Shown: positions 33,825 through 47,133, counted from the first letter of the stretch. The stretch: 64,000 bases of DNA from Siphonodentalium dalli (GCA_032622095.1 CP136066.1:59364609-59428608); one strand, 5' to 3'. Translations and numbers: made by a program. Notes: a model not told the origin generated them from the sequence alone.

Positions 33825-34279
33825 CATACAATCCAATCAGAGGGTCCCCATGTCATCAAGATATAACAACAACAACATTTCTTCAAAATACGCTTTAGTT
33901 ATCAGAATCGATTAATTGCAACAAAATGATGCTAACCACTGTCAACTATGGTATCAGATTTCCCAAAACGTGTTATTTATCAACATTTTGTTCAAAGAAA
34001 TATGGGCGTATTATCACTTGAGTATTCACGAAATTTGGCCGTATTACCACTTGTTTTTAGAGTTATCCATCTTCATCTGCAATTTTGACCGATACCATTC
34101 TTTTGACGGTGTGTTTCTGGGCCACAAACAATAGAAATAACAAACTTCAAAAATCGAAATCTGATCACTCTGAGCTTTGATGGGTAGGTTCCTCGGATCG
34201 AATCAAATATTTTTTACCCCCGAAGCAAAAGAAATACCGTAGTAGTTTAGGGGTGTTTAATCGGATTGAGTACCTTTAA
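33825..34279 (+). mobile_element. TTAA miniature transposon, family B, copy 2
   Basis: It matches 3851-4315 over its length (AGGGTCCCCATGTCATCA, CAACATTTTGTTCAA, GAGCTTTGATGGGTAGGTTC) and ends TTGAGTACCTTTAA. The left terminus has decayed. Confidence 0.7.
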
Positions 34280-34500
34280 CCCTTTCAGTGCCAAGTCCGA
34301 TTTTTGTATCAACCCATATTTCCTTGATCATTTTTCAAATTTATTGATTATAATAATGTGATACATTGATGGAAAGAGCTCAGAGCTCTTTCCATCAATG
34401 TCTCACCAGTTATAGTATGAGGTTTTAACGGTAAGATATCGACTTTTAAAAGAGGTTGTTTTACAGGAGTACTTTACTCAAATGTTGTTGTTTGTTTCCA
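34276..34500 (+). mobile_element. TTAACCCTTTCAGTGCCA element, left end
   Basis: It starts at the very TTAA that ends the family B element. The end and the following TCCGATTTTTGTATCAACCC match, inverted, 12045-12088. A palindrome, TTGATGGAAAGAGCTC with its complement, is centred near 34382. The right end was not found, so the limit given is approximate. Confidence 0.5.
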
Positions 34501-34809
34501 TACTCTCTGCTTCGCGAATAAGGTAACCAGATTTCCATTAGTTGACTGTCTGCTGAGTACGAAGTAATGTTACAGAAGACAGATAAGCCGGAATGCAAAA
34601 CCAAAACGCTCGTCATCTCCATATTTTTGTACAGTTTTCAGGCAAATGTATCAAATAAATGTTTTATTATATGCACAATGAAACTCATTAATCGTATAGT
34701 ATAGTCAGTGAGTGTCTTGGGTTCACGCCCCGTATCAACATATTTTTACACGATGGGTGCCACCCGTTGTCCAATCCACTATCTGTCAATTAATTTGATT
34801 ACGTCTTGT

Positions 34810-35010
34810 ACATGGAAATTTGTAACTTAGTTTATGGCTGGATCCATAAACTAAATTAATAATTAAATTATTAAATTTGATTTCAAGATAACCTGATTAC
34901 CAGAACGTTTACAGAAGACATATTCGACTCAAATTCATTATTTTGTATATATATTATAGATATTAGGTCGTTGTTATTATCGGGAATTTATTCAATTTGG
35001 CGTACATGGT
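34810..35010 (+). mobile_element. TTAA element family A, partial copy
   Basis: TAGTTTATGGCTGGATCCAT, then a right half with CAGAACGTTTACAGAAGACA and ATTCGACTCAAATTCATTAT, matches about 945-1125. No clear terminal repeats remain. Confidence 0.5.
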
Positions 35011-35104
35011 TTTATTTTTTGCCAGTCTGGCAAATATTCCAATGATCATCACTGATAAACAGCGTTTGTTGTTTCGAAAAATAAATATATAATAAAGAGC
35101 ATCT

Positions 35105-35940
35105 CCAATACAAACTATAGTAGCCGTCCAATACAAGCTATATTAGTCATCCAATACAAGCTATAGTAGCCGTCCAATACAAGCTATAGTAGCCGTCCAA
35201 TATAAGCTATAGTAGCCGTCCAATGCTAGCTATAGTCGCCGTCCAATATAAGCTATAGTAGCCGTCCAATATAAGCTATAGTAGCCGTCAAATGCAAGCT
35301 ATAGTAGCCGCACAATACAAGCTATAGTAGCCGTCCAATACAAGCTATAGTAGCCGTCCAATGCAAGCTATAGTAGCCGTCCAATATAAGCTATAGTAGC
35401 CGTCCAATGCAATCTATAGTCGCCGTCCAATATAAGCTATATTGTCCGTCCAATTCAAGCTATAGTAGCCGTCCAATGCAATCTATAGTAGCCGTCCAAT
35501 ACAAGATATAGTAGCCGTCCAATGCAAGCTATAGTATCAGTCCAATATAAGCTATAGTAGCCGTCCAATACAATCTACAGGAGCCGTCCAATACAATATA
35601 TAGTAGCCGCCCAATGCAAGCTATAGTAGCCGTCCAATTCAAGCTATAGTAGCCGTCCAATGCAAGCTATAGTAGCCGTCCAATACAAGCTATAGTAGCC
35701 GTCAATGTAAGCTATAGTAGCCGTCCAATACAAGCTATAGTAGCCGTTCAATACAAGCTATAGTAGCCGTCCAATACAAGCTATAGTAGCCGTCCAATAC
35801 AAGCTATAGTAGCCGTCCAATACAAGCTATAGTAGCCATCCAATACAAGCTATAGTAGCCGTCCAATACAAGCTATAGTAGCCGTCCAATGCAATATATA
35901 GTAGCCGTCAAATACAAGCTATAGTAGTCGTTCAAAGTAA
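35105..35940 (+). repeat. 23-bp minisatellite, array 1
   Basis: About 36 tandem copies of a 23-bp unit, AGCCGTCCAATACAAGCTAT plus AGT, with variants (ATGCAAGC, ATATAAGC, CAATATATAG). Followed by a 120-bp spacer starting CAAAGTAAACTAAAAATTGG. Confidence 0.95.
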
Positions 35941-36054
35941 ACTAAAAATTGGATGCATTCGACAATTTTCGTGATGACTGAGACTGGGCCATACGCATGA
36001 TTGTGATTGCAAGTTTTTGTAATGAATAAATAATGTATAACTTTTGTATATCGC

Positions 36055-37525
36055 TTTATATAGTAGCCGTCCAATTCAAGCTATAGTAGCCGTCCAATAC
36101 AAGCTATAGTAGCCGTCCAATGCAAGCTATAGTAGCCGTCCAATGCAAGCTATAGTAGCCGTCATATATAAGCTATAGTAGCCGTCCAATGCTAGCTATA
36201 GTCGCCGTCCAATATAAGCTATAGTAGCCGTCCAATATAAGCTATATTAGCCGTCCAATGCAAGCTATAGTAGCCGTCCAATGCAATATATAGTAGCCGT
36301 CCAATACAAGCTATAGTAGCCGTCCAATACAAGCTATAGTAGCCGTCCAATATAAGCTATAGTAGCCGTCCAATGCAATCTATAGTCGCCGTCCAATATA
36401 AGCTATATTAGCCGTCCAATGCAAGCTATAGTAGCCGTCCAATACAATATATAGTAGCCGCCCAATGCAAGCTATAGTAGCCGTCCAATGCAATCTATAG
36501 TAGCCGTCCAATACAAGATATAGTAGCCGTCCAATGCAAGCTATAGTATCAGTCCAATATAAGCTATATTAACCGTCCAATACAATCTACAGTAGCCGTC
36601 CAATACAATATATAGTAGCCGCCCAATGCAAGCTATAGTAGCCGTCCAATTCAAGCTATAGTAGCCGTCCAATGCAAGCTATAGTAGCCGTCCAATACAA
36701 GCTATAGTAGCCGTCAATGTAAGCTTTAGTAGCCGTCCAATACAAGCTATAGTAGCTGTCCAATACAAGCTATATTAGCCGTCCAATACAAACTATAGTA
36801 GCCGTCCAACACAAAGTATAGTAGCCGCCCAATACAAACAAGCTATAGTAGCCGTCCAATGCAAGCTATAGTAGCCGTCCAATACAAGCTATAGTAGCCG
36901 TCCAATACAAGATATAGTAGCCGCACAATACAAGCTATAGTAGCCGTCCAATACAAGCTATAGTAGCCGTCCAATACAAACTATAGTAGCCGTCCAATAC
37001 AAGCTATAGTAGCCGTCCAATGCAAGCTATAGTAGCCGTCCAATACAAGCTATAGTAGCCGTCCAATATAAGCTATAGTAGCCGTCCAATACAATATATA
37101 GTAGCCGTCCAATACAAGCTATAGTAGCCGTCCAATATAAGCTATAGTAGCCGTCCAATACAAGCTATAGTAGCCGTCCAATGCAAGCTATAGTAGCCGT
37201 CCAATGCAAGCTATAGTAGCCGTCCAATACAAGCTATAGTAGCCGTCCAATACAAGCTATAGTAGCCGTCCAATACAATATATAGTAGCCGTCCAATACA
37301 AGCTATAGTAGCCGTCCAATACAAGCTATAGTAGCCGCACAATACAAGCTATAGTAGCCGTCCAATACAAGCTATAGTAGCCGTCCAATGCAAGCTATAG
37401 TAGCCGTCCAATACAAGCTATAGTAGCCGTCCAATACAAGCTATAGTAGCCGTCCAATACAAACTATAGTAGCCGTCCAATACAAGCTATAGTAGCCGCC
37501 AAATACAAGCTATAGTAGTCCTTCA
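36055..37525 (+). repeat. 23-bp minisatellite, array 2
   Basis: About 63 copies of the same unit. The order of variant units in its first half repeats that of array 1, and it is followed by the same flank (CAAAGTAAACTAAAAAATTG to AATGTATAACTTTTGTATAG), so array plus flank were duplicated together. Confidence 0.95.
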
Positions 37526-37701
37526 AAGTAAACTAAAAAATTGGATGCATTCGACGAATTTAGTGATGACTGAGTCTGGGCCATACGAATGATTGTGATT
37601 GCAAGTTTTTGTAATAAATAAATAATGTATAACTTTTGTATAGCGCTTTATCGAGTGAGGCCAAAGCGCTCAGTAGTATGCAATTGAAAATGACAGTGAA
37701 A

Positions 37702-38078
37702 TTAACCCTTTACCCAACAGAATGGCCCTGTGCCAATGCATTCTCTTATATATGCGAGTCGACCATAGGTCGCCTCGCATATATAAGAGAATGCATTGGC
37801 TTAACACATTAAAAATTATAAAATTGTTAAAGAATGTAAGAAAAAATGGTAAAAAGTGTTAGGCATTCTCTTATATATGCGAGGCGACCTATGGTCGACT
37901 CGCATATATAAGAGAATGCATTGGCATAGGGCATAACTGTAACTATCACAATGTGGTCAAGGAACCTGTTCCAATGATATCCATATTTGTATGGTTCTAT
38001 TGAGACAGACCGAATATATTTTAGGCTGTTGAAGCTTTATTTGGCCGGTTTTGGCCGGTTTGTTGGGTAAAGGGTTAA
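37702..38078. mobile_element. Paired-palindrome TTAA element, copy 7
   Basis: Perfect TTAACCCTTTACCCAACA and TGTTGGGTAAAGGGTTAA ends. Palindrome 1 is 37732-37800. Palindrome 2 (about 37863-37925) lacks the first bases of its left arm. Long right flank as in copy 6. Confidence 0.9.
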
Positions 38079-38900
38079 TATACTCACACATGGCCATTCG
38101 CAGAGCTTCTTGTGCATATCCAATCACACGCAGATGCACACAAAAACAATAATACGAGGAAACAAATCAAACCATGTATATAATAATCATGATAGAGGTT
38201 GAGTATGTTGTATGAAACAGTGATGAACATCAACAAATACAGGAAAGATGTGGCTAGCTTTGGTCGTCGTTGTTGTCGTTATGGAGTTTAAACAGATATA
38301 TGTTTTCAGTTTTGTTTTGAAACGTTTTGTTTTGAAGTAGCAGAATTTATAAGCGTAATTAGCGGGAGTGAATTTTTGGGGCATATCATTCAAAAGATCG
38401 ACAACGGTTGGACAACCATAATAATCGTCTTGTGTCGGGTAAGGTTTGTAAGTTTTTCCTTGCTAAAATGTGATAATGTGATAAAAAATGGATCTCAAAT
38501 TGGTCGCAATTCTATAAAAACAATTATTAGCATCGTCCACTAAATTCGATTCTAGCCTCGCTAAAGCTCGGTTCGAATCGAATTTAGTTTACTCGGTCAA
38601 TAAATTTCGTATAATATATAATTGGGACTCATTATGGATCCTACATTTATGAAACCACTGGCATCCTATAAATTGTTTTCCCATATTGCTAAAATATTTA
38701 CTTTTTATTTACTGGTTTATGCTCATGTTGGTTAAAATGTGAATAATTAAAATGTGAATCATTCGAATGTGAAACATATGACATCGATGGAAGAGTCTCA
38801 TTTGCTTTGCTTTCCCTTCATTTCTTAGCTTTGTGCGACCCAACATGTGGGTAATAGCAGAAGGTCCACCGCAAGCTGACATAAGCTGATGATAGGAATC
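38079..38900. other. Mostly unassigned stretch
   Basis: One short inverted repeat (about 38553-38590, ACTAAATTCGATTC and complement). Nothing else recognised. Confidence 0.35.
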
Positions 38901-38904
38901 ACTG

Positions 38905-39335
38905 AACTAAATGGTTTCCCATAGGCGACAGTGTTAACGTTTCGGCCAAATTCACTGAATTGAAGCCTGCAGGCCATACCAGTGATGTTTACCCAGCTAG
39001 AGTGTCACCAGTTGATCACGAAAATGCAAGAAAATCATAGGTAATGTGTTTACTTTTTAATATAAATCCCCAAGTGTACTACAGGGCTATCCCACAGCCA
39101 AATTTGATCTGGATAAACCCAGAACTACAGCAGCTAGTTAAAAACAATTCCCGCTAACAAAAATCCATTCCCCCATTAATTCACCAGTTTAAATTATTTA
39201 GATATGATGTACAAATCAAATAAACGCGACGTCATCCATTAATAACGTGTCGCATGTATCAGGTGAAGGTCATTCTTCAGTTACCTTCACTTTTAGTCCG
39301 TGGTCCAATTATCATAAAGCCTCTAGTTTAGAAGT
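38905..39335 (+). repeat. Dispersed repeat J, copy 1
   Basis: Shared with 45135-45420 and 60415-60785 (TTCCCATAGGCGACAGTGTT, GAATTGAAGCCTGCAGGCCA, AGGGCTATCCCACAGCC). No open frame is conserved between copies. Confidence 0.7.
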
Positions 39336-40215
39336 TGGTTGCACCCCCCCCCCCCCCTCCAACAAAGGTTTTTATATATCAAATTAAAGGTCATTATATG
39401 ACGCATCCGATTTTGCTTGTTGCCAGCTTCAGATTGTGTCCCAAAATATATTTATCATGGAAGACAACTCCTATCCCTAAAATAAAATAACAATTGCTTT
39501 GAGTACAAGTGTCAGCGTATAGAAAAATGACTGCGGGTATAAAGTGAACAAGACATCGTTTATATTAAGTATAGATCACCATAAAACAACATGTGATACA
39601 ACACTGGACCAATGTATAAGCTAGTTCGAAAAAAATGCGATAAATATTTTGAACATATTTGCGAAAAATTGCTTGGATTTTGAAAAAATAGTGTCACATA
39701 TAATTGGCTATAACTTGTGACACACATAGGCTATTGACGGGCAACATATCTAAAAAAATTGCATCAAGGACTTAACAAAACAATTTGGATGATGGAATGC
39801 CAATTATATTTCTGTAAAAATGCGCTGTGGGCATAAACTTAACCCCACACCCTAAAATATAATTTTCTTAGAAAAATGCATTCTATAGTTTACACTTAGA
39901 ATGCCGCATGCAAAGAAGGCTTTATAGGGGCATAAAATGAAACAACGTAGAGACTGATGAAGGGGAATTATAAACAACATTGTCCGAACGTGTTCTAAGA
40001 TGAAAATTTTAGGAAAAATGGTGAAAAATGGTAATTTTTACTAATTTCTCAAAAGTTTACAATATTGTGATTAAATTTTGATAGGGGTATGGAAAAATCC
40101 CACGAGGATACTGGTCCAGAATTTGTAAATTCATAAAACCTCACATGATCACTTTTTGGTCAACTATTTCATATTTTTTATTTAAATATTTGTGCAAAGC
40201 CATATATATATATAT
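39335..40215 (+). repeat. Dispersed repeat K, plus copy
   Basis: About 870 bp matching 43315-44180 in inverted orientation. Landmarks are GATGCGCCATATGATTACC-like sequence at one end, AAAAATTGCTTGGATTTTGA in the middle and AAACCTCACATGATCACTTT at the other end. Confidence 0.65.
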
Positions 40216-43200
40216 TTCAACTGGTCACGTATGGTTAGGCTGATGAGTTAGACTCACGTTTACAGGGTGTTATTTTCTTATTTTGTGGCGCATTTTGTGA
40301 CAATAGACACACATGGCGATATATACAGCTTCGGACACTTAATTGATAATTGTCTTAAGATGGCGTCCAAAACGGCCACCAACATCGAAGGTTTTCAAAC
40401 TTACCGACACAAATTTAACTGGGTTCGTCGTATGGGTATAATGAATTGTTCATTAAGAAATGCATTCACTGGTGCTCCTCAACAAACTAAAGAACTCTAA
40501 TATCTTGTCTCAACTCATTTATTGTGATGAGTAATTCATTGACGAAAATGCCCAAAAACTGTGCTTGTCCTCAGGGTAGCCATTTGAGTCAAAATTGGTA
40601 CTACTTCGATTATTCCATGCAGATATCCTCACATTTTATACACCAGTACATCCTTATATGTCGGCGGCCAAATAACAGCAATTCGCAAGAATCATTGTAG
40701 CCAATTGTAAAATACCGGCACTTCTGTTGTGGGGTCATTTTAGCCAGACATTGAGGGAGACAACCAGAACTCCCATGGCTTGATTATATATTAGCGCTGG
40801 TGGATGGACCGGGCCACCCGGGCGATCCGCCTTCAGTACTTTATAGGATTTTTAGGAATTTATTTTACTCTATTTAGCTGTCATGGTTCTGCCTAGCTTG
40901 TGTGTATATATTCTGGGTCATCTGAAATCTTTGGATTTGTTAACAATCCGAAGATTATAATAGTAGCATGGCGTTGATCTATGCTACGAACCTAACGGGC
41001 ATGAAAGCGACAATGAGTGGACTGGCCGATCATGATTACGCCTGAATCGTGCTTCATCATTGGTTGTAGATTCGTTCTTATGTATGTGCATGACTATTCT
41101 CGCTCTGTGTCCATGGGATAACATTATTTACATGACACTCAACAGGGCAATGGGTAAAGGGACATACTTTAGGGACAACTAATATCGCTATGGCTAGTGT
41201 TGTTATCATATAACCATAAACATGTATCTCGTGCATTATAGACGGGCTATGGTTATATATGCCACACAACGTAGGGCTATATATGGAGCCCAAGTTGCAT
41301 AAGGTTGTAAGGACATGGCATTCCAGAATGGGCGAGTTATTGTGCCAAGTAGTTGCCTGATAGTTTGCACGAAAAATGTGTTGCTTCAGAAGTCTTCATT
41401 TGGTGTTATTGTTCTCGTTTTACAACAGGAGAATTTTTTTTTCGTAATTCATCGACTTGAATACATGTCGGCTTGTCACATAAAGCACATACAAATTATT
41501 GGCAGGATGTAAGTGGGTCATCATTGATATTAGTATATTGTTGAAGTTGTTGCATAGTATGATACATTGCACTTATTTTTCAGAATAAGTTATTATGCTA
41601 CCCTTTTCTTGCAACCCGAGAATACATTCCTGGTATTCAGGCAAGGCTTCACATAATCTGTGTCCATGACACAGTTCCAGACAATGTCAATATGTATCAG
41701 GTGGCGATAACAAAGACTCCTTGACATGCTTCTGTTGTTTCGTAAATGGTCGAGTGCATAATCTACATGCTGGTTCAAAAACACTGAATTATGTTTGCCA
41801 TTGGGTCGAATGTCACGTGATACGGTCCGTGAATGTCGACGTTCGCTTAGAGTAAGTTCCTGATATCTTGCTAGTATGTTACCACGAGGAAGCGGATACA
41901 GGTATGCTGTTAGATGCAGACAATGCAGCACGCTTCGTGCGGAAGCAAGTTATTGTTTTTTATTCCCATGACGTACATGTCGAAATACTAGAATGTTATG
42001 GTTCTCGTTGAATAGGAGCTGGGATAATTATTCATACTGAAAACAAATGGGCCATGTGTTATTTCCGTGAACGACATATCGGACATAATTGTCCAAGATG
42101 TGTGTGAAACATTGCTTCTAATTCACGCGTTGACGGGCTACGACATTCACAAACACCTATAAAATGAAGCCGTTTAACTTAATAGTCAAAAGCAGTAAAA
42201 TCGTATGCGAATTTTGTACCAATTTGTGCAATCTATTAATGTTGACGATGACACTATATATCCTACCAAGTTTGCATGTGGGCTATATTATAGTGATCCA
42301 TAATGTCGTCAATTCGACACACACGTTCTTATGTTGTATAACCAAACACTGGAACACATCTTCTACCGCCAGCAGCCACTGACTCCTTAAGAAATCACAT
42401 TAACACATCTTCGTGTGAACTATACCAGTGATTGGCACAGCATACTATCTCCCCACTAACTCCCCAGTCCTACAAACAAGGTCGGATTATACTTCCTCCC
42501 GATCTACTGTGACTACTGAGCCTTGGCTGTAAAGATTCATATGAATCTAACCATGTAACGATGTATATGAGAATGTCTACAATAACCGAAATAGTGTAAA
42601 TTTTGACGACTCACATGATGAGCAGAGAGAGAGAACTCAACTTATAGAATAGGAAGTAGTAGCATGCCTTGAAAACTGTTTGGCAACACAATATTATATA
42701 CTTCAAAAGTCATTTCTTTATTGGCAAAACATCCTCTGTATAACAACTAATTTCGTTAACATAAAATATTTCACCTGAACAGATGTTTACATCAGAGATA
42801 GGCAACTTGAAATTGGAGGCCGGAAATTTGGGCATACAATTTCAATTTCTTCAGAAAAATTATATATTTTGATATTACTTATCTAAACTGACCCAAAAGA
42901 CATATGTTAGTGATGATTGTTTTAATATTTTTCACATTGACTTCTATCAAGTATTCCGCCAATAAATGAGTATTATAGTCCTTAAGACAATCAATTACTC
43001 ATTAGGTTAAATTAAATGAAGCAATAGTAAAGTTCTTCGGTTTGTTTATGGTTACCAGTGAACTCATGATTAACAATTCCCTTGTCCCCAGATAACGAAC
43101 TCAGTCATGTCTGTATTGGAAAGTGTGATAAACTTCGATTTTGTCGGCCGTTTTGGATGCCATCCTAAACTTATTGTCAAATATGGAGCGTATGTAATGC

Positions 43201-43314
43201 CATATCTATTGTCAGTTGTGATCACTCTCACGACATGCGCGGCACAAATAAGAAAATACCATTCTGTATAACGTAAGTATAAGCCTTTGTAGCCATATGT
43301 GTTCAGTTGAAATA
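40216..43314. other. Unassigned 3.1-kb stretch
   Basis: No repeat or exon is recognised. The longest frames (40267-40500 plus, 77 codons; 41593-41931 minus, 112 codons) lack domains or clear splice context. Confidence 0.35.
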
Positions 43315-44180
43315 TATATATATATAATCTTTCCATAAAAATTCAAGTAAAAATTGAAATATATAAGAAATAGTTGCCAGAAAGGTGATCGTATGAGGTT
43401 TTATGAACTTGCTGATTCTAGACCAGTGTTATCGCGAGGTTATATCATAGCATGTCAAAATTTCATCACAATGTTGTAAGTTTTACATAAATTAGTAAAA
43501 ATGTCTCATTTTTCAAATTTTTTTCTTCAAATTTTAATCTTAGATCACGTTCAGACACCGTTATTTATAATTCCCTTCACCACTCTCTATACTGTTTCAG
43601 TTTATACTTCTAAACCCAACTTGACATCCAGCATTCTAAGTATAAACTACATAATTCGTTTTTCTGCAAAATTTATATTTTAGGGGGTGGGGTTAAGTTT
43701 ACACTCATATCACATTTTCATAGCAATACTCTTGGCATTCCATTATTACAATCGTTTTGGTATGTCATTGGGGCAAATTTATTAGCCATGTTGCGGATCA
43801 ATAGCCCATGCTGTTCACAAGTTGTAGCCATTTATAAGTGACAATGTTTTTCAAAATCCAAGTAATTTTTCGCGATTTCAAAATATTTATCGCATTTTTT
43901 TCTAACTAGCTCATCAATTGGTCTAGTTTTGTATCTCATGTCATTTTATAATCATTTCTTATTAATATAAACGATATATTGTGCAGTTTATAGCTGCAAT
44001 ATTTTGTTTATGCTCTGACACTTGTACTCGAGAAAATTTTTATTTTATTTTAGGGGTAAGAGTTGTATTCCCTGAAAAAACTATTTTGGGACACTTTCTA
44101 AAACGGGTAACAAGCAAAATCTGATGCGCCATATGATTACCTTTAATTTGATATATAGAAATCTTTGTTGGAGGGGTGCA
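43315..44180 (-). repeat. Dispersed repeat K, minus copy
   Basis: Inverted, diverged copy of 39335-40215. Together with the plus copy it could form a stem with a 3.1-kb loop. Confidence 0.65.
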
Positions 44181-45134
44181 GCCAATTTGAAAAATATCTT
44201 GCTTGGCCCACGGACTATTTAGCATTCCACCGTGTACTCGCTCTCCGACTCTGGAACACATTTAGTTCCCTGATTCCTATGTATATATGTACATGTGTAA
44301 TACACAGCGTTTCTTACAGTATTTTATCCAAATATAGACCTTACTGAAACAAAATATGGATTATATCGGGCAGTAATGGTTTATTTTTTCAAAATGAGGA
44401 ATCCTGAAAAATTGCTGGCCAAAATAAAGCCAAAACATTTAGATTTTTGTTTTCAGTTTTACTAGCTGATGCATCTCGTACAACTGAAATATGCCCTTAT
44501 ACACCATAATATCACTAAATTGAATAGGAAATGTTAATATACATTTTGAGAGGGATATTTTGTCCAATTTTAACCCTTTTCATGCAGAATTTGGCAATTT
44601 ATAATAAACATTTACCAAAATTAACAGAAAATTTAAATTAAAAATACTTTAACAGCAATATGAAGCAACCATAAGTCAATTGAAATATCTAAACATAATG
44701 ATACAACATCAGACAAAGCCTCAGGCATGAAATTTTACCAGATGACAGGGCATACTGTCTATTTAACAAACCTGCCATGACAGTAAATTTAGTGGTGATG
44801 CCATCACCCCCCCCCCCCGACTTAGGGTGGGGCTACGATTCCCGATATGGCTACTGGGTGACGGAATCTATCAGGTCAACCACTGCCACCTTTTCCAAAT
44901 GGGGGGTTAACACTCCTCAAAATTGTGGGGGGGGGGGCTTTAGACCTCCTGACCCCCTAATGGTACCCGATGGCCATGCAAAACTCCCAGATTTATCACT
45001 TTCTTTACTATCTGCAGGCGAATCCATGAGATTCTTCTTTAAATATATCCAAAATGTGGCCATTGTCATTTGAAAATAAGAAAGTATGAAATAAACAACG
45101 TTTCATGGCGAGACGTGAAATTTCGTAAAATTCA
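44181..45134. other. Unassigned stretch
   Basis: Contains C- and G-homopolymers at about 44808 and 44928. A short segment, CACCGTGTACTCGCTCTCCG, recurs at 60785-60820. Nothing coding recognised. Confidence 0.35.
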
Positions 45135-45420
45135 AATTTTTCTGAACTAAATGTTTTCCCATAGGCGACAGTGTTAACGTTTCGGCCAAATTCACTGAAT
45201 TGAAGCCTGTAGGCCATACCAGTGATGTTTACCCAGCTAGAGTGTCACCAGTTGATCGCGAAAATGCAAGAAAAATCTTAGGTCATGTGTTTACTTTTTT
45301 AAATGAATCCCCAAGTGTACGACAGGGCTATCCCACAGCCAAAATACAGTAGCTACTTAATGTGATATACAAATCAAATAAACGCGATGTCATCCTTTAA
45401 TAACGTGATACAAGATACAT
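45135..45420 (+). repeat. Dispersed repeat J, copy 2
   Basis: See 38905; this copy has an internal deletion after CCCACAGCC. Confidence 0.7.
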
Positions 45421-46089
45421 GCAGTGTGCAGTCCCCTACACGCAGGGGCCTGTACTATAGATTTACAATTGCCGTGTTTGAACAGGTGTACAAGGTTATG
45501 GGAGGTACACAGGAGGCGTGAAGTGAATAGACCACTGTATTGTAATAGAGTAGATTATACCCGTGTGCTCATTACCGATGGGTGATTGGGTTTGATCAGA
45601 ATGGTATTCCATATAATACTCCAGCGATTTTGCATGACAACCCAACTAGAAATTGAAATAGATCTTAAAACTTGAATTGTTGGAACAGACGATAACCATT
45701 GATGACATATAACACAATGCACGAACGGTTGCGGCGTACTCACTGAGCGATTATTTAAAGGATACCGACTACCACTAACTGTGAATACAATTGAACACGG
45801 ATTACCCATGCACTAGCGATAACATATCAATGAGTGTCTCCGAGGAATATTTTTGTTCATTGGTCAATCAAGTCACATGTGGTAAACCTATTATTTTATT
45901 GGTCACCATGCATGTAAACGAGGCGTTGCAAGAAGTCGCCTTTTCACTGTAAGAATAAGAGTGGAGGTCTATGGTAATCGACACCTCTGTGTGCCCCACA
46001 TAACCTTGTACACGTGTTCAAACACGGCAATTGTAAATCTAGGACTCACCGCTACCCACACCTGCACGTACGGTAATGTGAAGACATGT

Positions 46090-46235
46090 CGCATTTATTT
46101 AAATGAGATTTTTGTAGGTTACAATTCATTCTGCATTATTCTGAGAAACTGAACTGTCTATATTCATTTGAAAATGTTCTAGATCAAGACAGAATGAATT
46201 GTAACTCGCAAAACACTTCAATAAAAATGTTAGAT
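46090..46235 (+). repeat. Inverted repeat beside palindrome element, shared with 60159-60280
   Basis: AGGTTACAATTCATTCTGCA and AGACAGAATGAATTGTAACT form a foldback. The same sequence stands, inverted, directly right of the element at 59760-60159. Confidence 0.65.
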
Positions 46236-46560
46236 TTAACCCTTTACACAACAAACCGGCCAAAACCGGCCAAATAAAGCTTCAACAGCCTAAAATATCT
46301 TCGGTCTGTCTCAATAGAACCATACAAATATGGATATCATTGGAACCGGCTCCTTGACCACATTGTGATAGTTACAGTTATGCCCTGTGCCAATGCATTC
46401 TCTTATATATGCGAGTCGACCATAGGTCGCCTCGCATATGTAAGAGAATGCATTGGCCTAAAACAAATCTTTTTTAAACACTTTTTACCATTTTTTCTTA
46501 CATTCTTTAACAATTTTATAATTTTTAATGTGTTAAGCCAATGCATTCTCTTACAATCGG
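46236..46560. mobile_element. Paired-palindrome TTAA element, copy 8 (right end lost)
   Basis: Left end TTAACCCTTTACACAACA with the long flank; palindrome 1 is 46389-46457 (one CATATGTAAG change). Palindrome 2 breaks off after CCAATGCATTCTCTTA at about 46552. Confidence 0.8.
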
Positions 46561-46740
46561 AAAGGGTAGGAACAAAAGAGATAGCAGAAACCAATAGATC
46601 ACGATATATGTTCGTGTTAGATTTAAATTTAACAATGAATATTCATAGGTTGATTAAAGTATTTCCAAGGTCATATATCATGTGGGTACAGACATATATA
46701 TCGGTTTTCCGTATACGACATATTATGCACTTGTTCGGGT

Positions 46741-47060
46741 GCGAGAAACTGACAAGTTAGCTATGCCAACTGTGGGATGTAGCATTCTACTAGCATCACC
46801 GAAAATCTCAAAGAAATCGACCATACCACTCCATATATATCATTGTCTGAACTATGCTTAATTCTAAATATTTACATCTCAATTCGTGACGCGACAATCG
46901 GTGATAAACTAAAACAAATTATTTCGCCATCGAGAGCCATTGTATTTAATTAATATATAAAAATGACGGTGTTTGTACTGTAAATTTGGATTAATATTCG
47001 TAAAAATAACTACTTTGAGCAAGATTATTCTCCATTTCTATTTGATCACCCAATCTGAGT
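46741..47060 (+). repeat. Dispersed repeat D, copy 3
   Basis: Matches 13812-14165; about 190 bp after the truncated palindrome element. Confidence 0.65.
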
Positions 47061-47133
47061 TAACTCACATATCACCATTGTTCGAATGATGTGCTCAATG
47101 TATGAATAGTTATGATCGCAATTACTTGGTTAT

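Noticed and set aside
34700-34800. Possible tRNA or SINE with B-box GGGTTCACGCCCC
   Set aside because: No matching A-box or cloverleaf could be drawn.
35105-37525. CRISPR-like regular 23-bp repeats
   Set aside because: Units are contiguous with no unique spacers and the DNA is plainly eukaryotic; this is a minisatellite.
40267-40500. 77-codon plus-strand frame
   Set aside because: No recognisable motif and no splice or promoter context.
41593-41931. 112-codon minus-strand frame
   Set aside because: No domain, signal peptide or convincing splice sites; length alone is not enough in 64 kb.
46365-46760. 131-codon plus-strand frame
   Set aside because: Its first part is a translation of the paired-palindrome element (CANAFSYICESTIGRLAYI recurs wherever that element occurs); similar frames at 2582, 3174, 24462, 29662, 57139 and 58327 have the same cause.
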